Translations under genes and position numbers: made by a program
Part shown: one piece after another, positions 36,292 to 45,384 of the stretch
Position numbering within the stretch: the first letter of the stretch is position 1
How the letters are laid out: each line of letters starts with the position of its first letter
Assembly: GCF_023634645.1 (NCBI RefSeq)
Contig: NZ_JAMKMR010000012.1
Span: 91,802 to 155,801, forward strand
Direction: 5' to 3'
Source of the DNA: Vibrio sinus
GTDB lineage: Bacteria > Pseudomonadota > Gammaproteobacteria > Enterobacterales > Vibrionaceae
DNA length: 64,000 bases
Notes under the pieces: generated by a model
The model's database searches: none
What the model saw: the letters and a program-made list of their open reading frames with translations, nothing else
Told to the model about the DNA's origin: nothing

Positions 36292-38004
36292 TTGAGTGAC
36301 ATTATTTCGCAGCTGGGTGTGGAGCCGATCTCTGAGCTTCATCCAGCAGGCATCAATATATCTGATATTCCAGAAGCTGAACATACGTTGGCTGAAGTTG
36401 GCAAGCTTAACGCGATGGATCAGGGACCGGATGCGGTCAATTGGGTCATTGTAGACCGAGATATTCAGAACCTTCTATCACAGCATGGTAAACATTTTCA
36501 ATTTGCAGCTTATCTTGCGGTTGCACGTTGCCAGATCGATGGTCTAAGTGGTGTCACTCAAGGCGCTAACCTACTGAAAGGGATAACAGAAAACTTTTGG
36601 GAAGACGCTTATCCGCCGAAAAAGCGTGTGCGTGGTCGAATCAATGCCATCCAATGGTGGTTAGATTGGACAAATAACTGGGCGGAAAAATTTGTTCAGA
36701 GCGAAGAAAAAGCTCATTCCAGTGAGGTTCAAAGTGCCTGTGATGCGGTTCAAGGGCTGGAATATGCGCTAGTGGACAAGTATGACGATGCGCCGGTTAT
36801 GCGCAGTTTGATGAATCACCTAAACCGAGTGCCACTGCTCCCTGAAAGTGAAAATCAAGGTGATACGACGCAGCCTGATGAGATAGCAACTGGGAAGTCA
36901 GATGACAACGCAAAGCAAAGCCGCGAATCTGACAACGTAGCGCTAAGTAGTGCTGTCGCGACAAGCATCATCGATGAAGATAATAGAGAGCCGCACACTC
37001 AAGTTAATTGCGATGAGAGAGCAGTCAACCATTCGGTGCCTGATAGTCAAATTCACGTCGATAAATCTTCGCTTACGCAGATGGCGAATAACGCTCCGTC
37101 ACAAGATATTCAGACTGACCTTGCTGAGGGTGACCAAGCGCCAGAAGCGTTGCTTGAGCAAGGGTTAGGCAAATTTCGTAGCAGTGCAGAAAGGTTATTT
37201 AAACAAGACCCTAAACTCGCGCTTAGCTATCGACTACGTCGAATAGCCGCTTGGGGAAAAATGCTCACCGTACCATCAAGTGTGGGCGCTGTTACCCATG
37301 TATCCCCGCCTTCGTGGCAAGACGAAAGTTTACTAGAATCTGCTAAGAACACGGGCGATGCAATGGTTTGGCTCAGTGCCTGTGAAAACACCATTGCGAC
37401 GAATCCTTTTTGGTTAGATTTGAGCTATCAGTCATTACAAATACTATCTGGTTTGGGCTCTGGCTATGCTGACGCGAAAAATGAAATAGAAAAGTCATGC
37501 AGAGATCTTGTGTCCCGCTTTCCCGAGATTATATTGCTCAAGTACAACGATGAACGGCCATTTGCCAGTTTAGCGACCCAAGATTGGCTAACCAGCCTTG
37601 ATAAGTCTGCTGTCGATACGGGTGTAGATAACACCTCCGAGATCGAAGCGAAAGCGAATGCCTTGGTTACCTCCGGGCAAGTGGAGCAAGCTCTAGGCTT
37701 ACTAAATCATGCCCTAATTGGCGGCGCACCATACGATCAGTTCCGGCTTAAACTTAGGATGGCTCAAATCCTACAACAAGATCATTGTACTCAATTGGCA
37801 TTAACTCAAATCGCGTCAAGCCTAGAACAGATTCAACAATATCGTTTGGATTTATGGCAGCCCGAACTGGCTCTTTCAGCTTATAAGATTGCTTACGATT
37901 GCCACCTTGTGTTGAAGCAGGATGAGGCGGCAGAAACCATTTTAAATCAAATACATTTAATCGATCCTACGATCGCGGTCAGATACTTTAAAGCAGCCCA
38001 ATAA
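36292..38004 (+). CDS. tssA: T6SS protein TssA
   Basis: This 570-residue cytoplasmic protein has an ImpA N-terminal domain (about 1-130; INISDIPEAEHTLAEVGKL, then ENFWEDAYPPKKRVRGRINA). A low-complexity linker (about 185-280) leads to a VasJ/TssA C-terminal region with tetratricopeptide-like helices. TssA caps baseplate and growing sheath and guides tube-sheath polymerisation. The start is TTG at 36292 with AGGG 7 nt upstream. tssB follows after 24 bp. Confidence 0.9.
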   Translation: MSDIISQLGVEPISELHPAGINISDIPEAEHTLAEVGKLNAMDQGPDAVNWVIVDRDIQNLLSQHGKHFQFAAYLAVARCQIDGLSGVTQGANLLKGITENFWEDAYPPKKRVRGRINAIQWWLDWTNNWAEKFVQSEEKAHSSEVQSACDAVQGLEYALVDKYDDAPVMRSLMNHLNRVPLLPESENQGDTTQPDEIATGKSDDNAKQSRESDNVALSSAVATSIIDEDNREPHTQVNCDERAVNHSVPDSQIHVDKSSLTQMANNAPSQDIQTDLAEGDQAPEALLEQGLGKFRSSAERLFKQDPKLALSYRLRRIAAWGKMLTVPSSVGAVTHVSPPSWQDESLLESAKNTGDAMVWLSACENTIATNPFWLDLSYQSLQILSGLGSGYADAKNEIEKSCRDLVSRFPEIILLKYNDERPFASLATQDWLTSLDKSAVDTGVDNTSEIEAKANALVTSGQVEQALGLLNHALIGGAPYDQFRLKLRMAQILQQDHCTQLALTQIASSLEQIQQYRLDLWQPELALSAYKIAYDCHLVLKQDEAAETILNQIHLIDPTIAVRYFKAAQ

Positions 38005-38028
38005 GCTGCGGTTACGGAGACACATACT

Positions 38029-38535
38029 ATGGCAAAAGAAAGTTCAGTCGCCCCTAAAGAAAGGGTAAATATTGTGTATAAGCCCGCTACTGGTGATGTG
38101 AAAGAAGAAGTTGAACTTCCGCTGAAAATGTTGGTGGTCGGAGACTTTACTACTGCTGAAGATGAGCGAATGGTAGAAGAACGTACACCAGTGAATGTCG
38201 ATAAGGACAACTTTAACGATGTGCTGAAGGCGCAGGGGCTGAATTTGGAATTTGCTGTACCAAAAACGTTGGCTGGCGCTGAAGAAGACGAACAACTACC
38301 CGTTAATCTCAAAGTTGAAAATATGAGAGATTTTGAGCCAGATCAGATCATTCGCCAGATCCCTGAAATTGCTAAATTGATGGAATTACGTGATGCACTT
38401 AAAGCGCTTAAGAGCCCGTTAAGTAACGTACCTGAATTTCGTAAGAAGGTGCAAAGCTTAATTCAAGATGAGTCCTCAAGAGACGCACTATTAAAAGAGT
38501 TAGGTATTGAATCTGAAGAACCAAAGGCGGAGTAA
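38029..38535 (+). CDS. tssB: T6SS sheath small subunit TssB
   Basis: This 168-residue VipA/TssB protein has the family start SSVAPKERVNIVYKPATGDV, then EELPLKMLVVGDFT and a helical C-terminus (FRKKVQSLIQDESSRDALL). It assembles with TssC into the contractile sheath. ClpV normally recycles sheath by gripping a TssC N-terminal helix, but no clpV gene is in this locus. tssC follows after 4 bp. Confidence 0.95.
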   Translation: MAKESSVAPKERVNIVYKPATGDVKEEVELPLKMLVVGDFTTAEDERMVEERTPVNVDKDNFNDVLKAQGLNLEFAVPKTLAGAEEDEQLPVNLKVENMRDFEPDQIIRQIPEIAKLMELRDALKALKSPLSNVPEFRKKVQSLIQDESSRDALLKELGIESEEPKAE

Positions 38536-38539
38536 CATC

Positions 38540-40018
38540 ATGGCTGAACAACAAGTAGCAGAAACAACAGCAGAAGACGTCGATAATGCAACCTTGCTTG
38601 ATCAAATTGTCGCAGCATCGAAGATGAACCCTGATGAGCATACTTACTCTGTCGCCACCACGGGATTGCAAGCGCTAATCAAAGACTTGGTTAAGCCAGA
38701 ACGTGAAGGGGCGGTGATTTCCGGTGATTTGGTGGATGCTTTGATAGGCGATCTTGACCAACAGATTTCTGCCCAGGTAGACCAAGTACTGCACAATGAA
38801 GAATTTAAGAAGATCGAGAGCGCTTGGCGTGGGTTGAAATTCCTGGTTGATAGAACGGATTTTCGTGAGAACATCCGCATCGAAATGACCAATATCAGTA
38901 AGCAAGATCTTCAAGATGACTTTGAAGATAGCCCTGAAGTGGTACGTTCTGGCCTGTATAAATTGGCTTATGTAGACGAATATGGCCAGTTCGGTGGGCA
39001 GCCTTACGGAGCCATTATTTCGAACTATGACTTTGGTCCAGGCGCGCAAGACATCAAGCTACTGCAAAACGTAGCCAGCGTTTCAGCGATGTGTCACGCC
39101 CCATTTATTGGTGCGGCTGGCGCTGAGTTTTTTGGTGTCGAAGATTGGCAAGACGTCCCTAAACTGAAAGACTTACAAAGTGTATTTGAAAGTCCTTTCT
39201 ACGCCAAATGGCAAGGTTTCCGTGAAAGTGAAGACTCTCGATACGTTGGCTTAACATTACCTCGTTTCCTATTACGTCTTCCCTACGGTCAAGATACAGC
39301 GCCATGCAAGTCGTTCAATTACAACGAAACGGTGAGTGAGAGTAACGAGCACTTTTGCTGGGGCAATACGGCCTTTGCCTTTGCGAGTCGGTTGGCAGAC
39401 AGTTTTGCCAAATACCGTTGGTGCGCCAATATCATTGGTCCGCAGGGCGGGGGAGCCGTAGATGACCTACCGCTCTATCAATTTGAATCCATGGGTGAGA
39501 TAAAAACCAAGATCCCAACCGAAGTGTTGCTTTCTGAACGTCGTGAATTTGAACTTGCTGAAGAAGGCTTTATCGGCATGACAATGCGCAAAGGAAGCGA
39601 CAATGCTGCCTTCTTCTCGGCGAACTCCTGCTTAAAACCAAAAACCTTTGGCAATACCGAAGAAGGCAAGCAGGCTGAGCTCAATTATAAACTGTCTACT
39701 CAGCTTCCTTACATGATGATCATGGATCGTTTAGCGCATTACATCAAAGTCTTACAGCGTGAAAATATCGGGACTTGGAAAGACCGATTAGAGCTGGAAT
39801 CTGAACTGAATGCCTGGGCGGGACAGTATGTGACAGAGATGGAAAACCCAGAGGCAAGCGTTCGTAGCCGCCGTCCGTTGAGAGGGGTGGAAATCAATGT
39901 TGAAGACGTGGCTGGGGATCCAGGCTGGTATCAAGTGTCTATCAATGCACGACCACATTTTAAGTATATGGGCGCGTCATTCACGCTGTCCCTAAAAGGT
40001 AAATTGGATAAAGAGTAG
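38540..40018 (+). CDS. tssC: T6SS sheath large subunit TssC
   Basis: The ATG at 38540 gives 492 residues, the usual VipB/TssC size; an upstream in-frame start at 38507 lies inside tssB. Family landmarks include ESAWRGLKFLVDRTDFRENI near 100, AAGAEFFGVEDWQDV near 190 and the C-terminal DPGWYQVSINARPHFKYMG. With TssB it forms the sheath whose contraction fires the Hcp tube. Confidence 0.96.
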   Translation: MAEQQVAETTAEDVDNATLLDQIVAASKMNPDEHTYSVATTGLQALIKDLVKPEREGAVISGDLVDALIGDLDQQISAQVDQVLHNEEFKKIESAWRGLKFLVDRTDFRENIRIEMTNISKQDLQDDFEDSPEVVRSGLYKLAYVDEYGQFGGQPYGAIISNYDFGPGAQDIKLLQNVASVSAMCHAPFIGAAGAEFFGVEDWQDVPKLKDLQSVFESPFYAKWQGFRESEDSRYVGLTLPRFLLRLPYGQDTAPCKSFNYNETVSESNEHFCWGNTAFAFASRLADSFAKYRWCANIIGPQGGGAVDDLPLYQFESMGEIKTKIPTEVLLSERREFELAEEGFIGMTMRKGSDNAAFFSANSCLKPKTFGNTEEGKQAELNYKLSTQLPYMMIMDRLAHYIKVLQRENIGTWKDRLELESELNAWAGQYVTEMENPEASVRSRRPLRGVEINVEDVAGDPGWYQVSINARPHFKYMGASFTLSLKGKLDKE

Positions 40019-40025
40019 TTTTAGT

Positions 40026-40053
40026 GGCAGCACGCTCGACCTAGTGTGCTGCC
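40026..40053 (+). promoter_or_regulatory. hairpin between tssC and hcp
   Basis: GGCAGCAC (40026-40033) pairs with GTGCTGCC (40046-40053) with no T-run. It sits right after the tssC stop and upstream of hcp, and may protect the 3' end of tssBC mRNA or partially attenuate. Confidence 0.5.
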
Positions 40054-40104
40054 GAGTTAAACCTAAAGGTCACTTCAATTTCAATAAATGTAGGGAATTT
40101 CAAA

Positions 40105-40590
40105 ATGGCACACAATAGTTATATCAAGTTCGAAACTGTCGATGGTAAGTTTATCAAAGGCGAAAACACAGAAATTGGTTCAGATGTGAGTGATTTCGTA
40201 AGATGTTTTGAAACACACTCAAGTGTGATGATTCCAACGGATACTCAGTCTGGCAAAGCCAATGGCGCAAGGTTCTACGACCCGACTTGGGCTATCGTTG
40301 AAGTTGGTCCACAATCTCCAGAGCTTTTCAAGTGTTTGACATCAGGAGAGAAGCTAGATATCACGCATAAATTCTATCGCATTGAAAATGGCGTGCAGGT
40401 TGGCTTCTTCGAGATGGTTTACAAGAATGCTACTCTTTGCGGCGAAGAGGTTATTCTACGCGATACAACCAATCGTGAAAATGCTGAAACGCCTCTTCTG
40501 TCCAAGCTATTCTGGCGATTTGAAGAAAAGACCATGACCTATACACAAGGCAATATCGAGCACACAGATTCATTGTCTGCTCAAAGCTAG
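40105..40590 (+). CDS. hcp: T6SS tube protein Hcp (TssD)
   Basis: This 161-residue Hcp-family protein (starts MAHNSYIKFETVDGKFIKGE; ends FEEKTMTYTQGNIEHTDS) would form hexameric rings of the secreted inner tube. It differs strongly from the second Hcp at 63389, so each likely belongs to its own T6SS. Hairpins on both sides of the gene suggest a separately accumulated, abundant transcript. AGGGAA lies 8 nt before the ATG. Confidence 0.93.
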   Translation: MAHNSYIKFETVDGKFIKGENTEIGSDVSDFVRCFETHSSVMIPTDTQSGKANGARFYDPTWAIVEVGPQSPELFKCLTSGEKLDITHKFYRIENGVQVGFFEMVYKNATLCGEEVILRDTTNRENAETPLLSKLFWRFEEKTMTYTQGNIEHTDSLSAQS

Positions 40591-40597
40591 CCATACT

Positions 40598-40628
40598 GGG
40601 GCTCTATGTTGAGCCCCTCATTTCGTTT
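40598..40628 (+). terminator. hairpin after hcp, possible partial terminator
   Basis: GGGGCTC (40598-40604) pairs with GAGCCCC (40611-40617) and is followed by TCATTTCGTTTT. It lies 8 bp after the hcp stop. Partial termination here would leave hcp mRNA in excess over the baseplate genes downstream. Confidence 0.6.
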
Positions 40629-40647
40629 TGTATAGGTAGGGTTCGTT

Positions 40648-41067
40648 ATGTATGCCAATCGATTATTAGAGCGTGTCCGTCAGCGCTCAACGCCACAACC
40701 CGTGCAGTCAAATACTGACAAAGAGCAGTTGAGCCTGTGCATTAGCCGTTACTTAGTTAAGCTGCTGAATACTCAGCAAGGCAGCTCACAAGCGTGTCTG
40801 GATTTTGGTATGCCTGACTTAAATGACTATCGATATGGCGAAGGTTTGCAAGACGTTAAGGCATTCGAGCAAGTGATCGTTGACACAATAAAGCGATACG
40901 AACCTAGAGTTTATGACGTTGATGTTCGCTTTATTCCACAACAGAGTAATCCACTCGGTGTCGTTTTTCATATCAACACTCAGGTGCGAGTTGAGCGCGA
41001 GCAAGTGGCGCTAGCGTTTGAAACCGTGCTTGGTGCCGATGGGCGAATTCGTGTCGATGAGATTTAA
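40648..41067 (+). CDS. tssE: T6SS baseplate protein TssE
   Basis: This 139-residue gp25-like baseplate subunit has a typical N-terminus (LLERVRQRS), the central DYRYGEGLQDVKAFEQVI and a C-terminal strand pattern. It helps start sheath polymerisation on the baseplate. It is separated from tssF by 6 bp. Confidence 0.92.
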   Translation: MYANRLLERVRQRSTPQPVQSNTDKEQLSLCISRYLVKLLNTQQGSSQACLDFGMPDLNDYRYGEGLQDVKAFEQVIVDTIKRYEPRVYDVDVRFIPQQSNPLGVVFHINTQVRVEREQVALAFETVLGADGRIRVDEI

Positions 41068-41073
41068 CTGCGA

Positions 41074-42789
41074 ATGATCAATCACCACTATAGAGAACAA
41101 CTAGATTATCTAAGAAATCTAGCCAAAGAATTTACCAAAAAGCACCCCGCTTTAGCGCCTATGCTAGCGGGGCAAAACGCCGATCCGGATGTAGAACGTC
41201 TACTAGAAGGCACCGCATTCTTATCGGGTATAGTAAAAGAAAGATTGGATGATGACTTTCCCGAGCTGATTCATGGCCTAACGCAACTCTTATTTCCCCA
41301 TTATTTGCGGCCTTTACCTTCGGCTACCATCATGCAATTTACGCCGAAAGCGAGCCTGTCGGAAACCTTGAAAGTGAAAAAAGGCACCACCATCAACTCC
41401 AACCCAGTTGATGGTCATAGTTGCACCTTTAGTACTTGCGCTGATGTCGAGCTCCATCCACTCGGTATTGATAACGTGGAGTGGCTGCACGGTAACGCAG
41501 GTCAAGCTTGTTTGAGAATTCACTTTACTCTGAGTGGCTTATTGCTCAAGGATTGGCGACCAAAGTCTTTACGCTTTCATCTGCCGGGCTCTTACGTTGA
41601 AGCATCGCACCGCTACGCCTTTCTTTGTCAGCACCTGAAAGATGTCAGAGTCAATTGTGGTTCCATGACATATCGAATAGGCAAGACTAAATTTCAGTCG
41701 CTTATTGATAGAGATGAGTTGCCATTGCTGGATTACCCTAGCAATTCCTTTCCCGCGTTTCGTGTTCTGCAGGAATATTACATGCTGCCGCAGAAATTTT
41801 TATTCTTTGATGTGGTGGACTTTGCTAGGTGGGGAGAAGCAGAAGACGCGCAGCAATTTAGTATCGATTTTCTGATAGAAACCCAACACGAGTTGCCAAC
41901 CTTTACCGCTGACCATATTGAATTACATTGTGTGCCTGCGGTGAATCTATTCGATGGCGAAGCGGATTCCATTCATCTGGATCACCAAAAAGCAGAATAT
42001 AAGCTGCGTGCTTCTCGCAGTCAGGATCACATCTATTCTCTCGATAAAGTCGTCGGTTTTCAGCAAGGCACAGTGATTGCGAGAGACTATCGTCCATTTG
42101 AGATGTTTAATCCCAATTCGGAAAACATTCCCGTCTATTCATTGCGCAGAAGGCCCAATAAACTCTCCAAAGGCTCGTCCCTTTATCTGTCAGTGGCTTA
42201 CCCACAAGAAAGCCCACACTTAAGACAAGAAACCTTAAGTGTCACGGTGCGATGCACCAATGGTCACTTGCCAGAAGAAATCCAATATGGGGATATTTGT
42301 AAAGCCACAGAAACCTCGCCAGAAATGGCGACATTTAAGAATATATTGACACCAACTAAGCCCGTCGAGCCACCATTGGGCGACAACACGCTTTGGCGGT
42401 TGATTTCTCATCTGTACTTAAATCAGCTGACATTGTGCGAGCCAGAACACTTGATGGCGCTGCTTAAACTGTACATTTTTACCGATAGTCGTGATAGAGC
42501 GAAAGTTCAAGCGAACACCAAACGAGCAGATTCGATTTCCACCTTAAGTAGCCAGCGTCGCCGTCGTTTGTTTCAAGGGGCGATGATTTCGGGCGTAGAC
42601 ATTAACGTGTCATTAAACCCTGATTCTTTTCCGGGTAAAGGCGACATGTTTGTATTCAGTGCCGTATTAAAACATTTGCTGTCGTCATTCTCAGCCATCA
42701 ATTGTTTTACGCAGTTAACATTTGAAAATATGAACACCAAGGAACGCTATCAATGGCCACCACAAGTCGGTCAACGTCAGTTGATGTAA
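41074..42789 (+). CDS. tssF: T6SS baseplate protein TssF
   Basis: This 571-residue protein is of usual size for TssF. The start YREQLDYLRNLAKEFTKKHP, then DPDVERLLEGTAFLSG, and LTQLLFPHYLRPLPS near 70 are diagnostic. It forms the baseplate wedge with TssG, TssE and TssK. The last 37 bp overlap the tssG start. Confidence 0.95.
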   Translation: MINHHYREQLDYLRNLAKEFTKKHPALAPMLAGQNADPDVERLLEGTAFLSGIVKERLDDDFPELIHGLTQLLFPHYLRPLPSATIMQFTPKASLSETLKVKKGTTINSNPVDGHSCTFSTCADVELHPLGIDNVEWLHGNAGQACLRIHFTLSGLLLKDWRPKSLRFHLPGSYVEASHRYAFLCQHLKDVRVNCGSMTYRIGKTKFQSLIDRDELPLLDYPSNSFPAFRVLQEYYMLPQKFLFFDVVDFARWGEAEDAQQFSIDFLIETQHELPTFTADHIELHCVPAVNLFDGEADSIHLDHQKAEYKLRASRSQDHIYSLDKVVGFQQGTVIARDYRPFEMFNPNSENIPVYSLRRRPNKLSKGSSLYLSVAYPQESPHLRQETLSVTVRCTNGHLPEEIQYGDICKATETSPEMATFKNILTPTKPVEPPLGDNTLWRLISHLYLNQLTLCEPEHLMALLKLYIFTDSRDRAKVQANTKRADSISTLSSQRRRRLFQGAMISGVDINVSLNPDSFPGKGDMFVFSAVLKHLLSSFSAINCFTQLTFENMNTKERYQWPPQVGQRQLM

Positions 42790-43742
42790 TTGATCACTTA
42801 CATGCCAAGCCTGAGCACTTTTCTCATGTTCAGGCAATAAGACTCTTGCGCTGGCAAGCCGCGCAGGAGGGAGTATGTGTTGATGACTTTGTGAAATCGC
42901 GAATCCGCACCCGACCAGAGCTTTCGCTGGCGTTTCAGCCTACCGAGCTTGCTGAACTAGACATACAAGATAATAAAACTCAGCTGACAGCAACCTTTAT
43001 GGGGCTGTACGGCGCGGCGTCACCGCTTCCCACGTTTTACACAGAAGAGCTATTTGAAGAAGCGCGTAACGATGCCAGTGAATCTCGTGACTTTTTAGAC
43101 ATCGTTAACCAAGTTTTCTTTCACCAGTATTTCGAAGCTTGGAGTAAATATCGCTTGCTCCCCCAAGTTGTGGAAGAAAAGAAATCGCAGGTGATTGAAC
43201 GCCTGCTTTGCCTTGCGGGAGTAAGTTTAAACTCAATCGACCAAGATCACGCCCAAGAGCTCATTCGCTATGCGGGAATATTAAGTCAAGTCCCTCGCTC
43301 AGCGTTGGGTATGAGCAGCATGATTGCCGATGCGGTGGGTGCCCAAGTGGATGTCGAAGAGCTGGTCGGTAAGTGGGAACGTATTCCTGATGATCAGTTA
43401 ATGTCATTGGGTGAGAGGAATCATAGCCTAGGTGAAGACGCTTACTTAGGCTCTGAAATTTTAGACTACAGTGGCGGTTGTATATTGCACATTCATACCG
43501 ACCAAAGAAATGTGTTTCATGGACTACTACCTGGTGGCCATTTGTTTAGAAAAATGAAGCGATTACTGCGCCATTATTTAGTTGAACCGATTGAAATTGA
43601 GATGAAAATTTGGCCCCAAGCAACAATAAGTGTGCCCAGTATTTTAGGTAATGTAGAAGGCGTCTTACTCGGCTTTGATGCTTGCTTAGGCCAGCAGTCT
43701 GGCGCGGTTTCCGTGCCACTGTTTACATCAGAAGAATTCTAA
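42753..43742 (+). CDS. tssG: T6SS baseplate protein TssG
   Basis: This 329-residue TssG has RIRTRPELSLAFQPTELAEL near 47, GLYGAASPLPTFYTEEL near 80 and the family pattern FLDIVNQVFFHQYFEAW near 112. It completes the TssFG wedge. It overlaps tssF by 37 bp, implying coupled translation. Confidence 0.93.
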   Translation: MATTSRSTSVDVIDHLHAKPEHFSHVQAIRLLRWQAAQEGVCVDDFVKSRIRTRPELSLAFQPTELAELDIQDNKTQLTATFMGLYGAASPLPTFYTEELFEEARNDASESRDFLDIVNQVFFHQYFEAWSKYRLLPQVVEEKKSQVIERLLCLAGVSLNSIDQDHAQELIRYAGILSQVPRSALGMSSMIADAVGAQVDVEELVGKWERIPDDQLMSLGERNHSLGEDAYLGSEILDYSGGCILHIHTDQRNVFHGLLPGGHLFRKMKRLLRHYLVEPIEIEMKIWPQATISVPSILGNVEGVLLGFDACLGQQSGAVSVPLFTSEEF

Positions 43743-43757
43743 CAAAGAGACAAACTC

Positions 43758-45242
43758 ATGACTCAATACCGCTTTCATATCGTAGGACAAGATACTAAGT
43801 TTTCAACCAGAAGTTTTACCGGTTTCGAAGCATTGTCTACGCCTTATCGCTTTGAACTTGAGCTATCTTCACCGCAACTTATCGAAGATGTGGAAACGCT
43901 TTTGTGGCAATCGTGTGAGTTTAAGATGAGTGCTGCACGAGAGCGTACGGTCCGTGGCATGGTGACCGAAGTGGCAGTGACCCACAAGGTCAACAATGAG
44001 TACTTTTATACACTCACCATGCAGCCCGCATTTTGGGGCTTGAACAAGGAAATCGGTTGTGAAGTCTATCTCGCGACGACGGTCATTGATTGTATTTCGG
44101 ATGTGCTTGCTAAGCCAAGAGTAGGCTTGCAAATCTCATTCGACATGAAGGTGAGCGAAACCTATGAAGAACAAGAGATCATCTGCAAATACAATGAATC
44201 GAGCTTTCACTTCGTCAGCCGCTTAATGGAGCACTATGGCCTTTATTATTATTTCGAGGACCAAGATGGTGTAGAAAAGCTGGTGATCACGGACAACAAA
44301 ATAGTGCATCAAAAGCTTGAAGCTGACAAATATCGTTATTACGGGCCAACTGGGTTAGATCAACTTGAACGTGAAAACACCATCAGCCAATTTGTTCAGC
44401 AGCGCAAAATACAATCAAAGAATGTGTTGTTAAAAAGCTATAACTATGAAAAGCCGGACCTTGAAGTGGAAGGAGTGGCATCAATTAACGACAAAGGGGT
44501 CGGCCAACAATACGTTTACGGCGAGCATTTCACGGTTCGAAAGCAGGGTAACATGTTGGCGAAATTAAAGGCCGAACAGCTCAATACCCAAGCAAATCTT
44601 TGCAACGCTCAAGCGGGTGATCATCAGATGGCACCAGGGGGCACCTTTACTCTAAACGGCCACTTTATTGCGGACTTGAATCAAGATTACTTGATTGTCA
44701 GTGTTACTCATAAAGGGCAAGCAGGTAGCGCTGAAAACGACTTGTCTTATGAGAATACAATCGAATGTCTTTCTACCCAGTATCAATATCGCTGCGAAGA
44801 GAAAACCCCCAAGGCGAAGATAGTTGGCTTGATCAACGCCACCATTGACGCCGCTGGCAGTGATCCAAACAAAATGATGGATGATCAGGGCCGTTATAAA
44901 GTGCGTTTGCCCTTTGACTTGAGTAACCCAAATGAAGGTAAAGCCTCACATTGGGTGCGTATGCTAACCGACTTTAGTGACTCAGAGGGGGGGGTATGCT
45001 TTCCGTTAAGGAAAGGTACAGAAGTGAAATTGGCTTGTGAGCACGGGGACCCAAACCGGTTTGTTATTGTGGGTGCTGTCACCAACCCAAATACACCAAG
45101 TGTCGTTAACGAAACGAACGTCAATGACCATGTCATTAAAACGCCAAGTGGCTCGACAATCTCAATGTCCGATGGGCCAAGTTCGAGCGAAGTACATATA
45201 TTTTCTGGCGATGGAAACAGTTTTATCAAGATAACCAGTTAG
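43758..45242 (+). CDS. vgrG: T6SS spike protein VgrG (TssI)
   Basis: This 494-residue VgrG has the gp27-like part (about 1-340; LMEHYGLYYYFEDQDGVEKL) and the gp5 OB-fold (about 350-450; DDQGRYKVRLPFDL, CFPLRKGTEVKLACEHGDPN). It ends with a short beta-needle (GSTISMSDGPSSSEVHIFSG). It is short for a VgrG and has no C-terminal effector domain, so cargo must be non-covalent. The four genes from 45385 onward fit as its adaptor/tip cassette. Confidence 0.94.
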   Translation: MTQYRFHIVGQDTKFSTRSFTGFEALSTPYRFELELSSPQLIEDVETLLWQSCEFKMSAARERTVRGMVTEVAVTHKVNNEYFYTLTMQPAFWGLNKEIGCEVYLATTVIDCISDVLAKPRVGLQISFDMKVSETYEEQEIICKYNESSFHFVSRLMEHYGLYYYFEDQDGVEKLVITDNKIVHQKLEADKYRYYGPTGLDQLERENTISQFVQQRKIQSKNVLLKSYNYEKPDLEVEGVASINDKGVGQQYVYGEHFTVRKQGNMLAKLKAEQLNTQANLCNAQAGDHQMAPGGTFTLNGHFIADLNQDYLIVSVTHKGQAGSAENDLSYENTIECLSTQYQYRCEEKTPKAKIVGLINATIDAAGSDPNKMMDDQGRYKVRLPFDLSNPNEGKASHWVRMLTDFSDSEGGVCFPLRKGTEVKLACEHGDPNRFVIVGAVTNPNTPSVVNETNVNDHVIKTPSGSTISMSDGPSSSEVHIFSGDGNSFIKITS

Positions 45243-45384
45243 TGAATAGTTTGAACACTAACATGCCTTTTAACCTATTGATTTAACATAACTTGTATAA
45301 GAAATAATAAGTAATAAATTGTTCATATACATTACGTACAGTACGAAATTCTGTATGTAACACCCTGTTTAGTTTGGAGAAACA

